Numbered from the stretch's first letter, positions 7,173-18,558 are shown. The stretch: 64,000 nt of DNA from Pseudomonas taetrolens (GCF_900475285.1 NZ_LS483370.1:4664001-4728000); one strand, 5' to 3'. Numbers and translations: made by a program. Notes: generated by a model from the sequence alone, not told the origin.

Positions 7173-9898
7173 ATGACCTGGTGCTCAATGCCCGCGGCAT
7201 CAGTCACCGCTACGGTCAGCAACAGGCGCTGCTCGATATCACCTTCAGCTTGCCCAAAGGTACGCGCTGCGGATTGATCGGCCCGGACGGCGCGGGCAAA
7301 TCGAGCTTGCTGGGGCTGATTGCCGGGGTCAAAAAGCTTCAACAAGGCAGTCTGGAAGTGCTCGGCGGCCCAATTGATGACCGCCGCCATCGCAACACCT
7401 TGTACCCGCTGATCGCCTTTATGCCCCAAGGCTTGGGCGGGAATCTGTACCCAGAGTTGTCGATCCGCGAAAACATCCGCTTTTTCGGCACCCTTTTCGG
7501 CCTGTCCAATCATGACTGCGAGCAGCGCATGACAAGCCTGCTGAGGGCCACTGACCTTGACCGCTTTGCCGAACGTCCGGCAGGAAAATTATCCGGTGGC
7601 ATGAAGCAAAAGCTCGGGCTGTGCTGTGCGCTGATTCATGAGCCGGACTTGTTGATCCTCGATGAGCCCACCACCGGCGTCGATCCGCTGTCACGCCGAC
7701 GGTTCTGGGAGTTGGTGGACGACGTACGCAGGCAGCGACCGCTACTGACGCTGCTAGTAGCGACCGCCTACATGGAAGAGGCTGAGCAGTTTGAACACTG
7801 CCTGATGCTCGACCGCGGCCAGTTGATTGCGGCCGGGCTGAGCCGCGAACTGGTTGACGCCACGCCCACTGGCAAGCTCGATGATGCCTTCACCCATTTC
7901 CAGGGTGACAGTGGGCATAACAGTGAACCCTTGGTAATTCCGCCACGTGCTCAAGACAACAGCGACATCGCCATCGAAGCCCATGACCTGACGCTCAGGT
8001 TTGGCGATTTTACGGCGGTGAACAAGGTCAGTTTTGCCATTGGCCGGGGGGAGATTTTCGGTTTTCTGGGCTCCAATGGCTGCGGCAAAACCACCACCAT
8101 GAAAGTCCTCACGGGGTTGATGCCGGCCACTGAGGGCAGCGCAAAACTGCTGGGCAACCCGGTGAACGCCAAGGATCTGGCCACCCGCAAGCGCGTGGGA
8201 TTCATGTCCCAGAGTTTCTCGCTGTATGGCGAACTGAGCGTGCGGCAAAATCTGGTGCTGCATGCTCAGTTGTTCGATATGCCCAAGGCTGAAAGCCAGA
8301 CCCGCATTGAAGAGCTGATCCTGCGCTTCGACCTGGGCGACGTAGCTGACCAGCAATCCGGTGAGTTGCCGCTAGGTCTGCGTCAGCGCCTGTCGCTGGC
8401 GGTAGCGGTGCTGCATCGTCCTGAGGTGCTGATCCTTGATGAGCCGACATCTGGTGTGGATCCGGCCGCGCGCGATGACTTCTGGCGCTTGCTGATTGAA
8501 CTGTCGCGCGAACAAGGTGTGACGATCTTTTTGTCCACCCACTTCATGAACGAAGCCCAGCGCTGCGACCGAATCTCGCTGATGCACGCGGGCCAGGTCT
8601 TGGCCTGCGACACACCCGCGGCACTACAGCAGCAGTTCAAGGGAGAAACGCTGGAAGCCGCCTTTGTCACCTGCCTGGAACGCGCGCAAAGCGAGCCTGC
8701 AGCCCGTGATCCTGAGCCGCGTGACACAACCAGCTCCACCCCCAACGCACCCCCTCCTCCGAGCAAGAACGGTTTTAGCCTGGCCCGCTTAACTGCAGTC
8801 GCCAGCCGCGAATCCAAAGAACTATTGCGCGACAAGGTGCGCATGGCCTTCGCCTTGCTGGGTGCGGTATTCATGATGGTGATTTTTGGCTACGGCATTT
8901 CGCTGGATGTCGAAAATCTCGCCTTTGCCGTTTATGACCAGGATCAAAGCCCTCAAAGCCGTGCTTACCTCGAAGCCTTCCGCAGTTCACGCTACTTCGA
9001 AGAACACGCCCCCATTCAAAGCGCGGACGAGTTGCATAAACGCCTGCAACGCTCAGAGATCAAAATCGCGCTGGAGATCCCGCCTGGCTTCGGCCGTGAT
9101 CTCTATGCCGGGCGCCAGCCCACCGTCGCGGCATGGCTCGACGGCGGCATGCCATTTCGTGCCGAAACCAGCCGCAACTATGTTGAAGCAGTACACACCG
9201 CCAATCTTGGACAGTTGGCGGCGCAAAGCAGTCCTGCACAAAACAAGCAGGCAGTGGCCAAACTCGAAACCCGTTTCAGGTACAACCAGGACGTGATCAG
9301 CGTGAATGCCATCGGGCCAGGCGTGATGGCGCTGATCCTTGCGTTTATTCCGGCCATGCTGACCGCCCTGGGCATCGTGCGTGAGAAAGAGCTGGGGTCA
9401 ATTACCAACTTCTATGCCACGCCACTCACTCGGCTCGAATTCTTGCTCGGCAAACAGGCGCCCTATCTGGCTGTCAGCCTGATAAACCTGGGATTGCTGG
9501 TGGCGATGAACCGCTGGCTGTTCGGCGTTCCGTTTAAAGGCAGCGGCCTCACTCTGGCTGTCGGCGGGTTGCTGTATGTACTGGCCACCACCAGCATGGG
9601 TCTGCTGATATCCGCGTTTACCCGTACCCAGATCGCGGCGATTCTCGGCACCATGATCATCACCAGCTTACCGACCATTCAGTTCTCGGGGCTGATCGTG
9701 CCACGCTCATCCCTCGACGGCTCGGCAGCGCTGATGGGCATGCTGTTTCCGGCCGGGCACTTTCTCGACATTGCCGTGGGCACCTTCACCAAAGCGCTGG
9801 ACCTGCGCCAGCTGTGGCCACAATGCCTGGCGCTGCTGGGGTTCTTTATTGCCTTTACCGGGCTGAGCCTGATCATGCTCAAGAAGCAGGAGGTATGA
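7169..9898 (+). CDS. rbbA: RbbA-like fused ABC transporter (two ATPase domains plus permease)
   Basis: A 909-residue protein, nearly the length of E. coli RbbA (911). The first nucleotide-binding domain has Walker A GPDGAGKS (38-45), signature LSGGMKQKL and Walker B LLILDEPTTGVDP. The second has GSNGCGKTT (about 300), a degenerate signature LPLGLRQRL and VLILDEPTSGVDP. From about residue 555 there is an ABC-2 permease with one early span, a large extracytoplasmic loop and a cluster of spans at the C-terminus. It is coupled by 4-base overlaps to the adaptor before it and the permease after it. RbbA in E. coli is reported to be ribosome-associated; export of an unknown hydrophobic substrate is equally plausible here. 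Confidence 0.88.
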   Translation: MNDLVLNARGISHRYGQQQALLDITFSLPKGTRCGLIGPDGAGKSSLLGLIAGVKKLQQGSLEVLGGPIDDRRHRNTLYPLIAFMPQGLGGNLYPELSIRENIRFFGTLFGLSNHDCEQRMTSLLRATDLDRFAERPAGKLSGGMKQKLGLCCALIHEPDLLILDEPTTGVDPLSRRRFWELVDDVRRQRPLLTLLVATAYMEEAEQFEHCLMLDRGQLIAAGLSRELVDATPTGKLDDAFTHFQGDSGHNSEPLVIPPRAQDNSDIAIEAHDLTLRFGDFTAVNKVSFAIGRGEIFGFLGSNGCGKTTTMKVLTGLMPATEGSAKLLGNPVNAKDLATRKRVGFMSQSFSLYGELSVRQNLVLHAQLFDMPKAESQTRIEELILRFDLGDVADQQSGELPLGLRQRLSLAVAVLHRPEVLILDEPTSGVDPAARDDFWRLLIELSREQGVTIFLSTHFMNEAQRCDRISLMHAGQVLACDTPAALQQQFKGETLEAAFVTCLERAQSEPAARDPEPRDTTSSTPNAPPPPSKNGFSLARLTAVASRESKELLRDKVRMAFALLGAVFMMVIFGYGISLDVENLAFAVYDQDQSPQSRAYLEAFRSSRYFEEHAPIQSADELHKRLQRSEIKIALEIPPGFGRDLYAGRQPTVAAWLDGGMPFRAETSRNYVEAVHTANLGQLAAQSSPAQNKQAVAKLETRFRYNQDVISVNAIGPGVMALILAFIPAMLTALGIVREKELGSITNFYATPLTRLEFLLGKQAPYLAVSLINLGLLVAMNRWLFGVPFKGSGLTLAVGGLLYVLATTSMGLLISAFTRTQIAAILGTMIITSLPTIQFSGLIVPRSSLDGSAALMGMLFPAGHFLDIAVGTFTKALDLRQLWPQCLALLGFFIAFTGLSLIMLKKQEV

Positions 9899-11016
9899 TG
9901 CACAAGCTTTCGCACATCCTGCGCCTGGGCCTCAAAGAGCTGACCAGCCTGCGCCACGACAGCGTTCTGCTGCTGTTTTTAGTCTATGCCTTCACCGTGG
10001 CGATCTATATGCCGGCCGCGGGCTCAATCATTGGTGTGCATAACGCCAGCGTTGCCATTATCGATGAAGACCACAGCACGCTGTCCCGCAAGCTCGGCGA
10101 GTCACTGTTGCCACCTGAATTCCAGCCACCACAGCCCTTGCCTTACGATCAACTCGATCCGTCGATGGACAGCGGCCAATACACGTTTGTCATCAACGTG
10201 CCGGCCAACTTTCAAGCCGACTTGCTGGCCGGACGCGAGCCGAGTGTACAGGTCAACGTCGACGCCACGGCCATGAGCCAGGCGTTCATGGGCGCGGGCT
10301 ATATCGGCCGGATTTTCCAGCGTGAGTTGCTCGATTACACCAGTCAGGCCGACGCTGGCGCGAAAACCCCAGTGAAAATCAGCAGCCGCGCCCTGTTCAA
10401 CGCCAATCTGGAAGGGGGCTGGTTTTTGGCAGTGATCCAGATCGTCAACAACATCACCATTCTGGCCATCGTATTGACCGGCACTGCACTCCTGCGTGAA
10501 CGTGAGCATGGCACTCTCGATCACTTGCTGGTTCTGCCGCTGACTGCGCTGGAAATTATGCTGGCGAAAATCTGGAGCAACATGCTGGTGGTAGTGCTGT
10601 GCACCTGGATATCACTGGAAGTAGTGGTGAAATGGGCACTGGGCGTGCCCCTGGCCGGGTCGTTGACCCTGTTTTTGCTGGTGACCGCGCTGTACCTGTT
10701 CGCCAGTACCGCGCTGGGGATATTCCTCGCCACGCTGGCTCGCTCAACACCGCAGTTCGGCTTGCTGGCGATCCCGGTCATCATCCCAATGCTCTTGCTC
10801 TCGGGGGGCAGTACACCACTGGACAGCATGCCCGAGTGGTTGCAATGGGTGATGCAATGCTCGCCATCGACCCACTTCGTGAGCTTGAGCGCAGCGATTC
10901 TGTTTCGTGATGCCGGCATAAACGTGGTGTGGCCGGACCTGCTGGCGCTGACCGGTATTGGCCTGGTGTTCTTCGCCATTGCGCTGGCGCGGTTCCGCAA
11001 GAGCCTGGCATCTTAG
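9898..11016 (+). CDS. ABC-2 type permease (YhhJ-like)
   Basis: Membrane subunit of about 372 residues. It has one N-terminal span (LLLFLVYAFTVAIYMPAA), a periplasmic region of about 140 residues and five to six C-terminal spans, with the conserved block LREREHGTLDHLLVLPLTALEIMLAKIW before the second span. Two adjacent ATGs (9895 and 9898) are possible. AGGAGG at 9888-9893 gives 4-base spacing to 9898 and only 1 base to 9895. It completes the yhiI-rbbA-yhhJ-like operon and should pair with the permease half of RbbA. Confidence 0.87.
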   Translation: MHKLSHILRLGLKELTSLRHDSVLLLFLVYAFTVAIYMPAAGSIIGVHNASVAIIDEDHSTLSRKLGESLLPPEFQPPQPLPYDQLDPSMDSGQYTFVINVPANFQADLLAGREPSVQVNVDATAMSQAFMGAGYIGRIFQRELLDYTSQADAGAKTPVKISSRALFNANLEGGWFLAVIQIVNNITILAIVLTGTALLREREHGTLDHLLVLPLTALEIMLAKIWSNMLVVVLCTWISLEVVVKWALGVPLAGSLTLFLLVTALYLFASTALGIFLATLARSTPQFGLLAIPVIIPMLLLSGGSTPLDSMPEWLQWVMQCSPSTHFVSLSAAILFRDAGINVVWPDLLALTGIGLVFFAIALARFRKSLAS

Positions 11017-11064
11017 GCGGCGCCCTCACCCCGAGCCTCCCTGGGAAGGCCGGGCCGAGAAGCG

Positions 11065-11469
11065 TTACTGAACAATCAAATTGTTGAACAGCAAGTCATC
11101 TACCATCGGTTTGCCTGTCTCATCGCTCATCACTTGCTGGACCTGCTTCAGGGCTTCCTGACGCAACTTCTCCTTGGCCTCGACATTGCTCATCCCGTCG
11201 CTGGCTTGCTGGGTAAACAACCCCACCAACTGATTGCGGATCAGCGGGTCATTGGCTTTAACCGCTTTGGCTGCATCGGCACCTGTCACCCGCAGTGATA
11301 TATCGGCCTTATACACTTTGAGTTTCGAGCCGCCATCCAACCCGTAATTGCCCACGAACGGCGGGCTCAGAGTGATATAGCTGATCTTTGCAGCGGCGTC
11401 CTCTGCCTCTTCAGCGACCGCCGCCATCGGCAAAAACAGGGCCAGCATCAATACGATCCACGCGTTCAC
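11065..11469 (-). CDS. FliL-like exported protein
   Basis: A 134-residue protein with an N-terminal signal or anchor (WIVLMLALFLPMAAVAEE), then a domain resembling the FliL periplasmic fold: ITLSPPFVGNYG, LKVYKADISLRV, DPLIRNQLVGLFTQQ and LRQEALKQVQQVMSDETGKPMVDDLLFNNLIVQ. A GTG start at 11469 is chosen because AGGAG (complement of 11476-11480) lies 6 bases before it; an upstream start would add seven polar residues. No flagellar genes are nearby, so this is an orphan FliL paralogue with an unknown partner. It faces the rbbA operon tail to tail. Confidence 0.8.
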   Translation of the reverse strand: MNAWIVLMLALFLPMAAVAEEAEDAAAKISYITLSPPFVGNYGLDGGSKLKVYKADISLRVTGADAAKAVKANDPLIRNQLVGLFTQQASDGMSNVEAKEKLRQEALKQVQQVMSDETGKPMVDDLLFNNLIVQ

Positions 11470-11725
11470 AATTCGCTCCTTTCTTTGCACGGATGGGAAA
11501 CCATGCCTTTAAGAAAAGGACATAGCTCAGCGCCCTGCCCCTCTGTTCATGACGTTATCGGCCAAAGCGGTTGGGAAAATAGCCTGTCGGCGACAGAACA
11601 CGCTAGAAAATTAAAAAGATCGGCTGAAAGCAGCTGCACAAAATGTTCACTACTGAAAATTCACGAACTGATTTTTCCCCCATCAGATGGAGGTAACGCC
11701 TGTCATTTTCAGTAACGAAAATGTA

Positions 11726-11745
11726 ATGTTCGAGCTCGCTGATAT
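11726..11745. promoter_or_regulatory. Possible GlpR-type operator upstream of glpT
   Basis: The stretch AATGTTCGAGCTCGCTGATA, 24 bases before the glpT start, contains the 8-bp palindrome CGAGCTCG flanked by ATGTT. It resembles half-sites of GlpR operators known from enterobacteria. A second ATGTTCACTA-like sequence lies at about 11643. The match is loose and the repressor gene is not in the window. Confidence 0.3.
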
Positions 11746-11768
11746 AACAAGAAATTTGGAGCTCTTGA

Positions 11769-13118
11769 ATGTTTGCTTTTTTCCGACCTGCCGCACACCG
11801 GGCACCTCTGCCCGAAGAAAAAATAGACAGTACGTACCGACGCCTGCGCTGGCAGATTTTCGCTGGTATTTTCTTTGGCTACGCGGGCTATTACCTGCTG
11901 CGCAAGAACTTTTCGCTGGCCATGCCCTACCTGATTGACGAGGGTTATACCCGCGGGCAGCTGGGTCTCGCCATGTCCGCGATTGCCATCGCTTACGGGC
12001 TATCAAAATTCCTCATGGGACTGGTCTCTGACCGCTCTAACCCGCGCTTTTTCCTGCCCTTCGGCTTGCTGATTTCAGCCGGGGTCATGTTCATTTTTGG
12101 ATTTGCACCTTGGGCAACATCCAGCGTGACCATGATGTTCATCTTGCTGTTTATTAACGGCTGGGCACAGGGCATGGGCTGGCCGCCAAGCGGCAGGACC
12201 ATGGTTCACTGGTGGTCGCAGAAAGAACGCGGCGGCGTAGTGTCCGTGTGGAACGTGGCGCACAACGTGGGCGGCGGTTTGATCGGCCCACTGTTTTTGC
12301 TGGGCATGGCCTGGTTCAACGATTGGCACGCGGCGTTTTACGTTCCGGCCACCGTTGCCCTGCTAGTCGCGTTGTTTGCCTTTATCACCATGCGCGACAC
12401 TCCGCAGTCGGTCGGTTTGCCGCCGATTGAGCAGTACAAGAATGATTACCCGGCCGGTTACGATTCCAGCCATGAAGACGAATTCAGCGCCAAAGAGATC
12501 TTCGTCAAATACGTGCTGCGCAACAAAATGCTGTGGTACATCGCCCTGGCCAACGTGTTCGTTTACCTGCTGCGCTACGGCGTTCTGGACTGGGCACCTA
12601 CTTATCTCAAGGAAGCCAAGCACTTCACCGTAGATACAACCTCGTGGGCGTACTTCTTTTACGAGTGGGCAGGTATTCCGGGCACGCTGCTGTGCGGCTG
12701 GATGTCGGACAAAATCTTCCGGGGCAATCGCGGCCTGACCGGCATCGTCTTCATGTCATTGGTGACCGTCGCCACACTGGTTTACTGGCTTAACCCACCG
12801 GGCAATCCGACGGTAGACATGATCGCGCTGTTCTCCATCGGCTTCCTGATTTACGGACCCGTAATGCTGATCGGTTTGCAGGCGCTGGAGTTGGCACCGA
12901 AGAAAGCAGCCGGTACGGCCGCAGGGTTCACCGGGCTGTTTGGCTACCTCGGCGGTTCGGTGGCGGCCAGTGCGGCAATGGGCTACCTGGTTGACCACTT
13001 CGGTTGGGATGGCGGTTTTGTGTTGCTGATCAGTGCATGCCTGTTAGCAATAGCCTTTATGATCCCGACACTGCGCCACAAAAATGTAGCCAGTGAAGGG
13101 CGTGCAGTCGAAGCTTAA
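11769..13118 (+). CDS. glpT: Glycerol-3-phosphate:phosphate antiporter GlpT
   Basis: A 449-residue major facilitator of the organophosphate:Pi antiporter family that imports sn-glycerol-3-phosphate. The N-terminus shows [26 protein letters not shown], the segment with the substrate-binding arginine of GlpT (R45 in E. coli). Family blocks [32 protein letters not shown] and, in the second half, [12 protein letters not shown] follow. Twelve spans fit the hydrophobicity. Its stop codon overlaps that of the convergent chaC gene. GlpT is also the usual route for fosfomycin entry. Regulation by GlpR is likely but the operator is only tentative. Confidence 0.95.
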   Translation: MFAFFRPAAHRAPLPEEKIDSTYRRLRWQIFAGIFFGYAGYYLLRKNFSLAMPYLIDEGYTRGQLGLAMSAIAIAYGLSKFLMGLVSDRSNPRFFLPFGLLISAGVMFIFGFAPWATSSVTMMFILLFINGWAQGMGWPPSGRTMVHWWSQKERGGVVSVWNVAHNVGGGLIGPLFLLGMAWFNDWHAAFYVPATVALLVALFAFITMRDTPQSVGLPPIEQYKNDYPAGYDSSHEDEFSAKEIFVKYVLRNKMLWYIALANVFVYLLRYGVLDWAPTYLKEAKHFTVDTTSWAYFFYEWAGIPGTLLCGWMSDKIFRGNRGLTGIVFMSLVTVATLVYWLNPPGNPTVDMIALFSIGFLIYGPVMLIGLQALELAPKKAAGTAAGFTGLFGYLGGSVAASAAMGYLVDHFGWDGGFVLLISACLLAIAFMIPTLRHKNVASEGRAVEA

Positions 13119-13762
13119 GGCTCGACTGAACGACAGCGCTTGAGCCGCGCCTCCAGGTTTCGATCTGGCATGGCGTGGCTACGCAGGGCGCTCATGGTCT
13201 GCTCGACATAATCGCGAGTGGTGCCATAGCGTCCGCTGGCATTGGCCAATACCTGGCTCAGTATGCCGTCTGACAGGTTGCCCGCGTAGCTGGGCAAATG
13301 TCGCTCCAGCACAAATCCCAATGCCTGTACCCGACTCCCATCTTCGAGCCGGCAGCTTAGCCAGTGCGGTCGATAGGATGGCACCGGCATTTCACGTCGC
13401 CATAAAGCCTCAAGCGCAGTGTCGAGGTTTTCTTCAGGCAGGCGGTAGGCAAAGCCACTGCACGAACCGCCACGGTCCAGACCAAATACCAGGCCGGGCC
13501 ATTGCGGCGTGCCGCGATGCTCGTGGGACCACAAATACAACCCTCGATGGTAGCCATGCACGCGGCCCCGGACACGCTCGACTGCCGGACACTCAGGACG
13601 CCAAATCAGAGAACCATAGGCGAAAAGCCAGATCGGTCCGCCTTTATGGCGCGCCAGTGTGTCTTGCAAGGAGTGCTGAAGCTGTTCGGGCGTCAATGGC
13701 GCCCCAAGATCGAGTCGCGGGGGATAGGGTGAGTTTAAACAGGCAGATTCAATGGCAGTCAT
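13115..13762 (-). CDS. chaC: Glutathione-specific gamma-glutamylcyclotransferase (ChaC)
   Basis: Degrades glutathione to 5-oxoproline and Cys-Gly. With the start at 13762 the protein has 215 residues. The substrate-loop signature appears as [12 protein letters not shown] (about 45-56), followed by [36 protein letters not shown] and the conserved region [21 protein letters not shown] near the C-terminus. The start is uncertain: ATGs at 13795 and 13903 are in frame and none has a strong ribosome-binding site, but similarity begins after 13762. It ends inside the glpT stop codon (shared TTAA). Confidence 0.88.
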   Translation of the reverse strand: MTAIESACLNSPYPPRLDLGAPLTPEQLQHSLQDTLARHKGGPIWLFAYGSLIWRPECPAVERVRGRVHGYHRGLYLWSHEHRGTPQWPGLVFGLDRGGSCSGFAYRLPEENLDTALEALWRREMPVPSYRPHWLSCRLEDGSRVQALGFVLERHLPSYAGNLSDGILSQVLANASGRYGTTRDYVEQTMSALRSHAMPDRNLEARLKRCRSVEP

Positions 13763-14002
13763 AACGGGAGGTGAAGGGTCCTGCAGGCAATACATGGATA
13801 TAAACAGAAAGGGCGTTGCTGATCTTATAGCACTAAAAATGAATTCGCCCGCGTCGCAGGACGGATGACCTGGCAACTCCAGAACCCGGACTGAATTGCC
13901 CATGAGCGGCCAACTCTGTAAAGGCTATGTTCAGGTTGTGAATTAAAGATCACTTTATAGTGGCCGCCCTCTCGCGTACCTGTCTGTCGACAAAGGCTTT
14001 TG

Positions 14003-14482
14003 ATGAAAAAAACAGGGATCTGCGGCCTGTTAATGCTGGCTTACGCCAGTGTGGCACTGGCGCAAAGCGACACGCCCACCCGCGACAAAGACTTCTGGTA
14101 TGTGCAAACCAGCGTCTATACCAAGCACTTTTCGCCCGACCCGGAGCACAACAACAATCAGGATTTGATTGGCCTTGAATACCACGACGGCTCAGGCTGG
14201 CTTGTGGGGGGCGCAACTTTTCGCAATTCATTCAGGCAACGCTCGTATTACGCCTACGCCGGTAAACGCTTTGAGAGTGACACCTACCCGGTCTATTTGA
14301 AGCTGACCGGTGGCTTGCTGGAGGGCTATCACGGTGAATATCAGGACAAGATCCCGCTCAACCGTTTCGGCGTCGCGCCCGTCATCATCCCGTCCGTGGG
14401 CGCCCATTACGGCCCGGTGGCCGCCGAGCTGGTGCTGCTCGGCGCCAATGCAGCCATGATTACAACCGGTTTGCGCTTCTAG
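14003..14482 (+). CDS. Small exported protein, possible PagP-like outer-membrane barrel
   Basis: A 159-residue protein with a clear signal peptide (MKKTGICGLLMLAYASVALAQ). The mature part is rich in alternating aromatic and polar residues: FWYVQTSVYTKHF, DLIGLEYHDGSGWLVGGATF, SYYAYAGKRF and a terminal Phe. That pattern suits a small beta-barrel whose last residue anchors BAM-dependent assembly. The layout recalls lipid A palmitoyltransferase PagP, but I cannot confirm its catalytic residues. It is sometimes labelled a glycerol-3-phosphate transporter, probably by proximity to glpT. The start at 14003 has AAAGG 6 bases upstream; a TTG at 14000 is less likely. Confidence 0.65.
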   Translation: MKKTGICGLLMLAYASVALAQSDTPTRDKDFWYVQTSVYTKHFSPDPEHNNNQDLIGLEYHDGSGWLVGGATFRNSFRQRSYYAYAGKRFESDTYPVYLKLTGGLLEGYHGEYQDKIPLNRFGVAPVIIPSVGAHYGPVAAELVLLGANAAMITTGLRF

Positions 14483-14487
14483 ACGGA

Positions 14488-15456
14488 TCAGCCCCGGGGT
14501 GCGTAGGCAAACACGTCAGCGCGCATTTGATGCGCGTCCATCCCGGCACTGACCAGTGCATCCAGCGTGCCGTAGATCATGGCCGGTGAGCCGCTGGCAT
14601 AAACATGCACAGCCTTGAGGTCGCTTATGTCTTCACACACAGCTTCATGCAATAGCCCGCAACGCCCTTCCCAACCACACAGATCGCTCACCACCTTGTG
14701 CAGGAACAAGTTGGGGATCTGTTGCCACGCGTCCCACTCTTCCAGGGTGTAGAAGTCTTCAGGACGACGGACACCCCAGTACAGATGAACCGGATGCCGG
14801 AAGCCTTCTTTGCGACAATGCTCGATCAGGCTGTGCATTTGCGCCATACCGGTACCCGCCGCGATCAAGACCAGCGGGCCGTCCGGCAGCTCCGACAAAT
14901 GCGTGTCGCCAAATGGCAGCTCTACGCGGACCATTCTGTTGCGCTGCAGTTGCTCGATCAGGCTGCGGGCGCTGTCTTCACGCACCAGCACATGCAACTC
15001 AAGATCACGCCCGGAGTGCGGAGCACTGGCCAGGGAAAACGCTGATTTCTCACCGTTCTCACGCTCCAGCATCAGGTATTGCCCGGCGTGATAACGCGGC
15101 GGCTTGCCTGCGGGAGCCCGCAAGCGCACCCGCCACACATCGCCACCCATATCGACACATTCGATCAATTGACATGCCAGGCTACGCACCGGTAACTCTC
15201 CCAACGCAAGCACGCCATCCCATAGCACCACACAGTCTTCAAGCGGCGCTGCCAGACAGGTATAGACCTCGCCCTGATCGCGCACTTCACCTGCCTGCTC
15301 CACCTGACCTTCAACCAGCAAGGCCGCGCACACGTGACAATTACCATTGCGACAGCTTTGCGGGCATTCATAGCCCAAGCGCTGCGCTGCATCCAGTATC
15401 CGCTCACCAGGCAAGGTTTCCAGCACCGCACCTGATGGCTGCAAGGTTACACGCAT
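14488..15456 (-). CDS. 2Fe-2S flavoreductase (CDP-6-deoxy-glucoseen reductase-like)
   Basis: A 322-residue reductase. The N-terminal plant-type ferredoxin domain has cysteines in CPQSCRNGNCHVCA and a fourth in VYTCLA. An FAD domain follows (YHAGQYLMLE, FSLASAPH), then an NAD(P)H domain (LVLIAAGTGMAQMHSLIEH and VHVYASGSPAMI). Start at 15456: AGGAA precedes it, and the ATG overlaps the ubiD stop by one base (TGATG), implying translational coupling with ubiD. UbiD-linked reductases of this kind are common in Pseudomonas (FRE/AscD type). Supplying reduced flavin to the UbiD/UbiX prenyl-FMN system is a reasonable but unproven idea. Confidence 0.86.
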   Translation of the reverse strand: MRVTLQPSGAVLETLPGERILDAAQRLGYECPQSCRNGNCHVCAALLVEGQVEQAGEVRDQGEVYTCLAAPLEDCVVLWDGVLALGELPVRSLACQLIECVDMGGDVWRVRLRAPAGKPPRYHAGQYLMLERENGEKSAFSLASAPHSGRDLELHVLVREDSARSLIEQLQRNRMVRVELPFGDTHLSELPDGPLVLIAAGTGMAQMHSLIEHCRKEGFRHPVHLYWGVRRPEDFYTLEEWDAWQQIPNLFLHKVVSDLCGWEGRCGLLHEAVCEDISDLKAVHVYASGSPAMIYGTLDALVSAGMDAHQMRADVFAYAPRG

Positions 15457-16922
15457 CAATCTATTCCTAATTGATTCCAAATGTCATCAATCCGGCGAGT
15501 AACAGCCTCATCCTTGACGATGACCCGACCCCATTCGCGGGTGGTTTCACCCGGCCATTTGTTGGTTGCATCGAGGCCCATCTTCGAGCCAAGACCGGAA
15601 ACCGGCGAAGCAAAATCCAGATAGTCGATGGGCGTGTTGTCGATCATCACCGTGTCGCGCTTGGGGTCCATGCGCGTGGTGATGGCCCAGATCACGTCAT
15701 TCCAGTCGCGGGCGTTGATGTCGTCGTCGGTCACGATAACGAATTTGGTGTACATGAACTGGCGCAAAAACGACCAAACACCCAACATTACGCGCTTGGC
15801 GTGCCCCGGGTACTGCTTCTTCATGGTCACGATGGCCATGCGGTACGAGCAGCCTTCAGGTGGCAGATAGAAGTCAGTGATTTCCGGGAACTGCTTTTGC
15901 AGGATCGGCACAAAGACTTCGTTGAGCGCCACACCCAAAATCGCCGGCTCATCCGGTGGACGGCCCGTGTAGGTGCTGTGATAGATCGGCTTGACCCGAT
16001 GGGTGATGCGCTCAACGGTAAACACCGGAAAGCTGTCGACTTCGTTGTAGTAACCGGTGTGATCGCCGTAAGGACCCTCAGGTGCCATCTCACCGGGATG
16101 GATCACACCCTCAAGGATGATTTCAGCGGTAGCCGGTACCTGCAGATCATTGCCGCGACACTTCACCAGCTCCGTGCGATTACCGCGCAGCAGGCCGGCA
16201 AATGCGTACTCGGACAAGCTGTCCGGCACCGGAGTGACCGCACCCAGAATCGTCGCAGGGTCTGCACCCAGCGCCACAGAAACCGGGAATGGCTGACCGG
16301 GATGCTTTTCGCACCAGTCGCGATAATCCAGCGCGCCGCCGCGATGGCTCAACCAGCGCATGATGACTTTATTGCGGCCGATCACCTGCTGGCGATAAAT
16401 CCCAAGGTTCTGACGCTCCTTGTTCGGACCCTTGGTCACAGTCAGGCCCCAGGTTATCAGGGGCGCTACGTCGCCCGGCCAGCAGTGCTGTACCGGCAAC
16501 AGGCCAAGATCGACGTCATCCCCCTCAATGACCACTTCCTGACACACCGCGTCTTTGACAACTTTCGGGGCCATGGCAATGATCTTGCGGAAGATGGGGA
16601 GCTTGGACCATGCATCTTTAAGACCTTTAGGCGGCTCTGGCTCTTTGAGGAACGCCAGCAACTTGCCAATTTCCCGCAGCTCGCTGACCGCTTCGGCCCC
16701 CATGCCCAAGGCAACACGTTCAGGTGTACCGAACAGGTTACCCAATACAGGAATGTCGTAACCCACCGGGTTCTCGAACAGCAAAGCCGGGCCTTTGGCG
16801 CGCAATGTGCGGTCGCAGATCTCGGTCATTTCCAGCTTGGGAGACACCGGAACCTGGATGCGCTTGAGTTCACCGCGCTGTTCCAGGCCGCTGATAAAGT
16901 CGCGTAAGTCGCGATATTGCAT
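15456..16922 (-). CDS. ubiD: 4-hydroxy-3-polyprenylbenzoate decarboxylase UbiD
   Basis: Prenylated-FMN-dependent decarboxylase of ubiquinone synthesis, 488 residues, close to E. coli UbiD (497). It begins [22 protein letters not shown]. The cofactor-binding core holds [29 protein letters not shown] and the catalytic region [20 protein letters not shown] with the conserved Glu. Further on are [23 protein letters not shown] and [22 protein letters not shown]. It is followed by the coupled flavoreductase and preceded, upstream of its start, by the rho terminator. Confidence 0.95.
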   Translation of the reverse strand: MQYRDLRDFISGLEQRGELKRIQVPVSPKLEMTEICDRTLRAKGPALLFENPVGYDIPVLGNLFGTPERVALGMGAEAVSELREIGKLLAFLKEPEPPKGLKDAWSKLPIFRKIIAMAPKVVKDAVCQEVVIEGDDVDLGLLPVQHCWPGDVAPLITWGLTVTKGPNKERQNLGIYRQQVIGRNKVIMRWLSHRGGALDYRDWCEKHPGQPFPVSVALGADPATILGAVTPVPDSLSEYAFAGLLRGNRTELVKCRGNDLQVPATAEIILEGVIHPGEMAPEGPYGDHTGYYNEVDSFPVFTVERITHRVKPIYHSTYTGRPPDEPAILGVALNEVFVPILQKQFPEITDFYLPPEGCSYRMAIVTMKKQYPGHAKRVMLGVWSFLRQFMYTKFVIVTDDDINARDWNDVIWAITTRMDPKRDTVMIDNTPIDYLDFASPVSGLGSKMGLDATNKWPGETTREWGRVIVKDEAVTRRIDDIWNQLGID

Positions 16923-17022
16923 GCTTGAGCCTCATGTTGGCCGTGGCGTTGGGAGGCTGAGTTTAGCGCCCAAGCCGGCTATTCAGAAGAGAGAGCTGCC
17001 CGCTTCAAGAAAGGTCAGACAG

Positions 17023-17046
17023 CAAAAAGCCGGGTTTCCCCGGCTC
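17023..17046 (-). terminator. Intrinsic terminator downstream of rho
   Basis: On the minus strand a GC stem (AGCCGGG paired with CCCGGCT, loop GAAA-type) is followed by TTTTT, 20 bases beyond the rho stop. This is a standard intrinsic terminator and separates rho from ubiD. Confidence 0.85.
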
Positions 17047-17065
17047 TTGCTTGGCTTCCGGCGAT

Positions 17066-18325
<1,260 letters not shown>

Positions 18326-18558
18326 ATAGGAATGACGTAATCATTTATGGAGGGGGAAATTAAGCTTTTGGCTTAATGAGGCCGCGCCGCAGAGAAGGCG
18401 ACAGGATCGCGTACTAATTCGATAAGGAGTGCGTCGGCGACGGCTTGCAGGGGGCAATGGAGAAACCAGTGCGGGGCCGAATGTAACACTTGAGTTTCAC
18501 AGCGTCTAGTCCTTGAGCCATGAAAAAGCCCCGCATTTTGCGGGGCCTTTATTGACGC
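18326..18558 (-). other. rho leader region between trxA and rho
   Basis: This 233-base stretch upstream of rho holds the trxA terminator at its distal end and then about 190 bases with no supported ORF. Rho genes are commonly autoregulated through long leaders. I see no strong -10/-35 pair to place the promoter. Confidence 0.4.
18523..18550 (-). terminator. Intrinsic terminator downstream of trxA
   Basis: On the minus strand the stem GGCCCCGC-AAAAT-GCGGGGC is followed by TTTTTC, 9 bases past the trxA stop. It ends trxA transcription before the rho leader. Confidence 0.88.

Noticed and set aside
15471..16907. A 478-residue plus-strand frame opposite ubiD
   Set aside because: It is an antisense shadow of a conserved gene; composition is explained by high-GC codon usage on the other strand.
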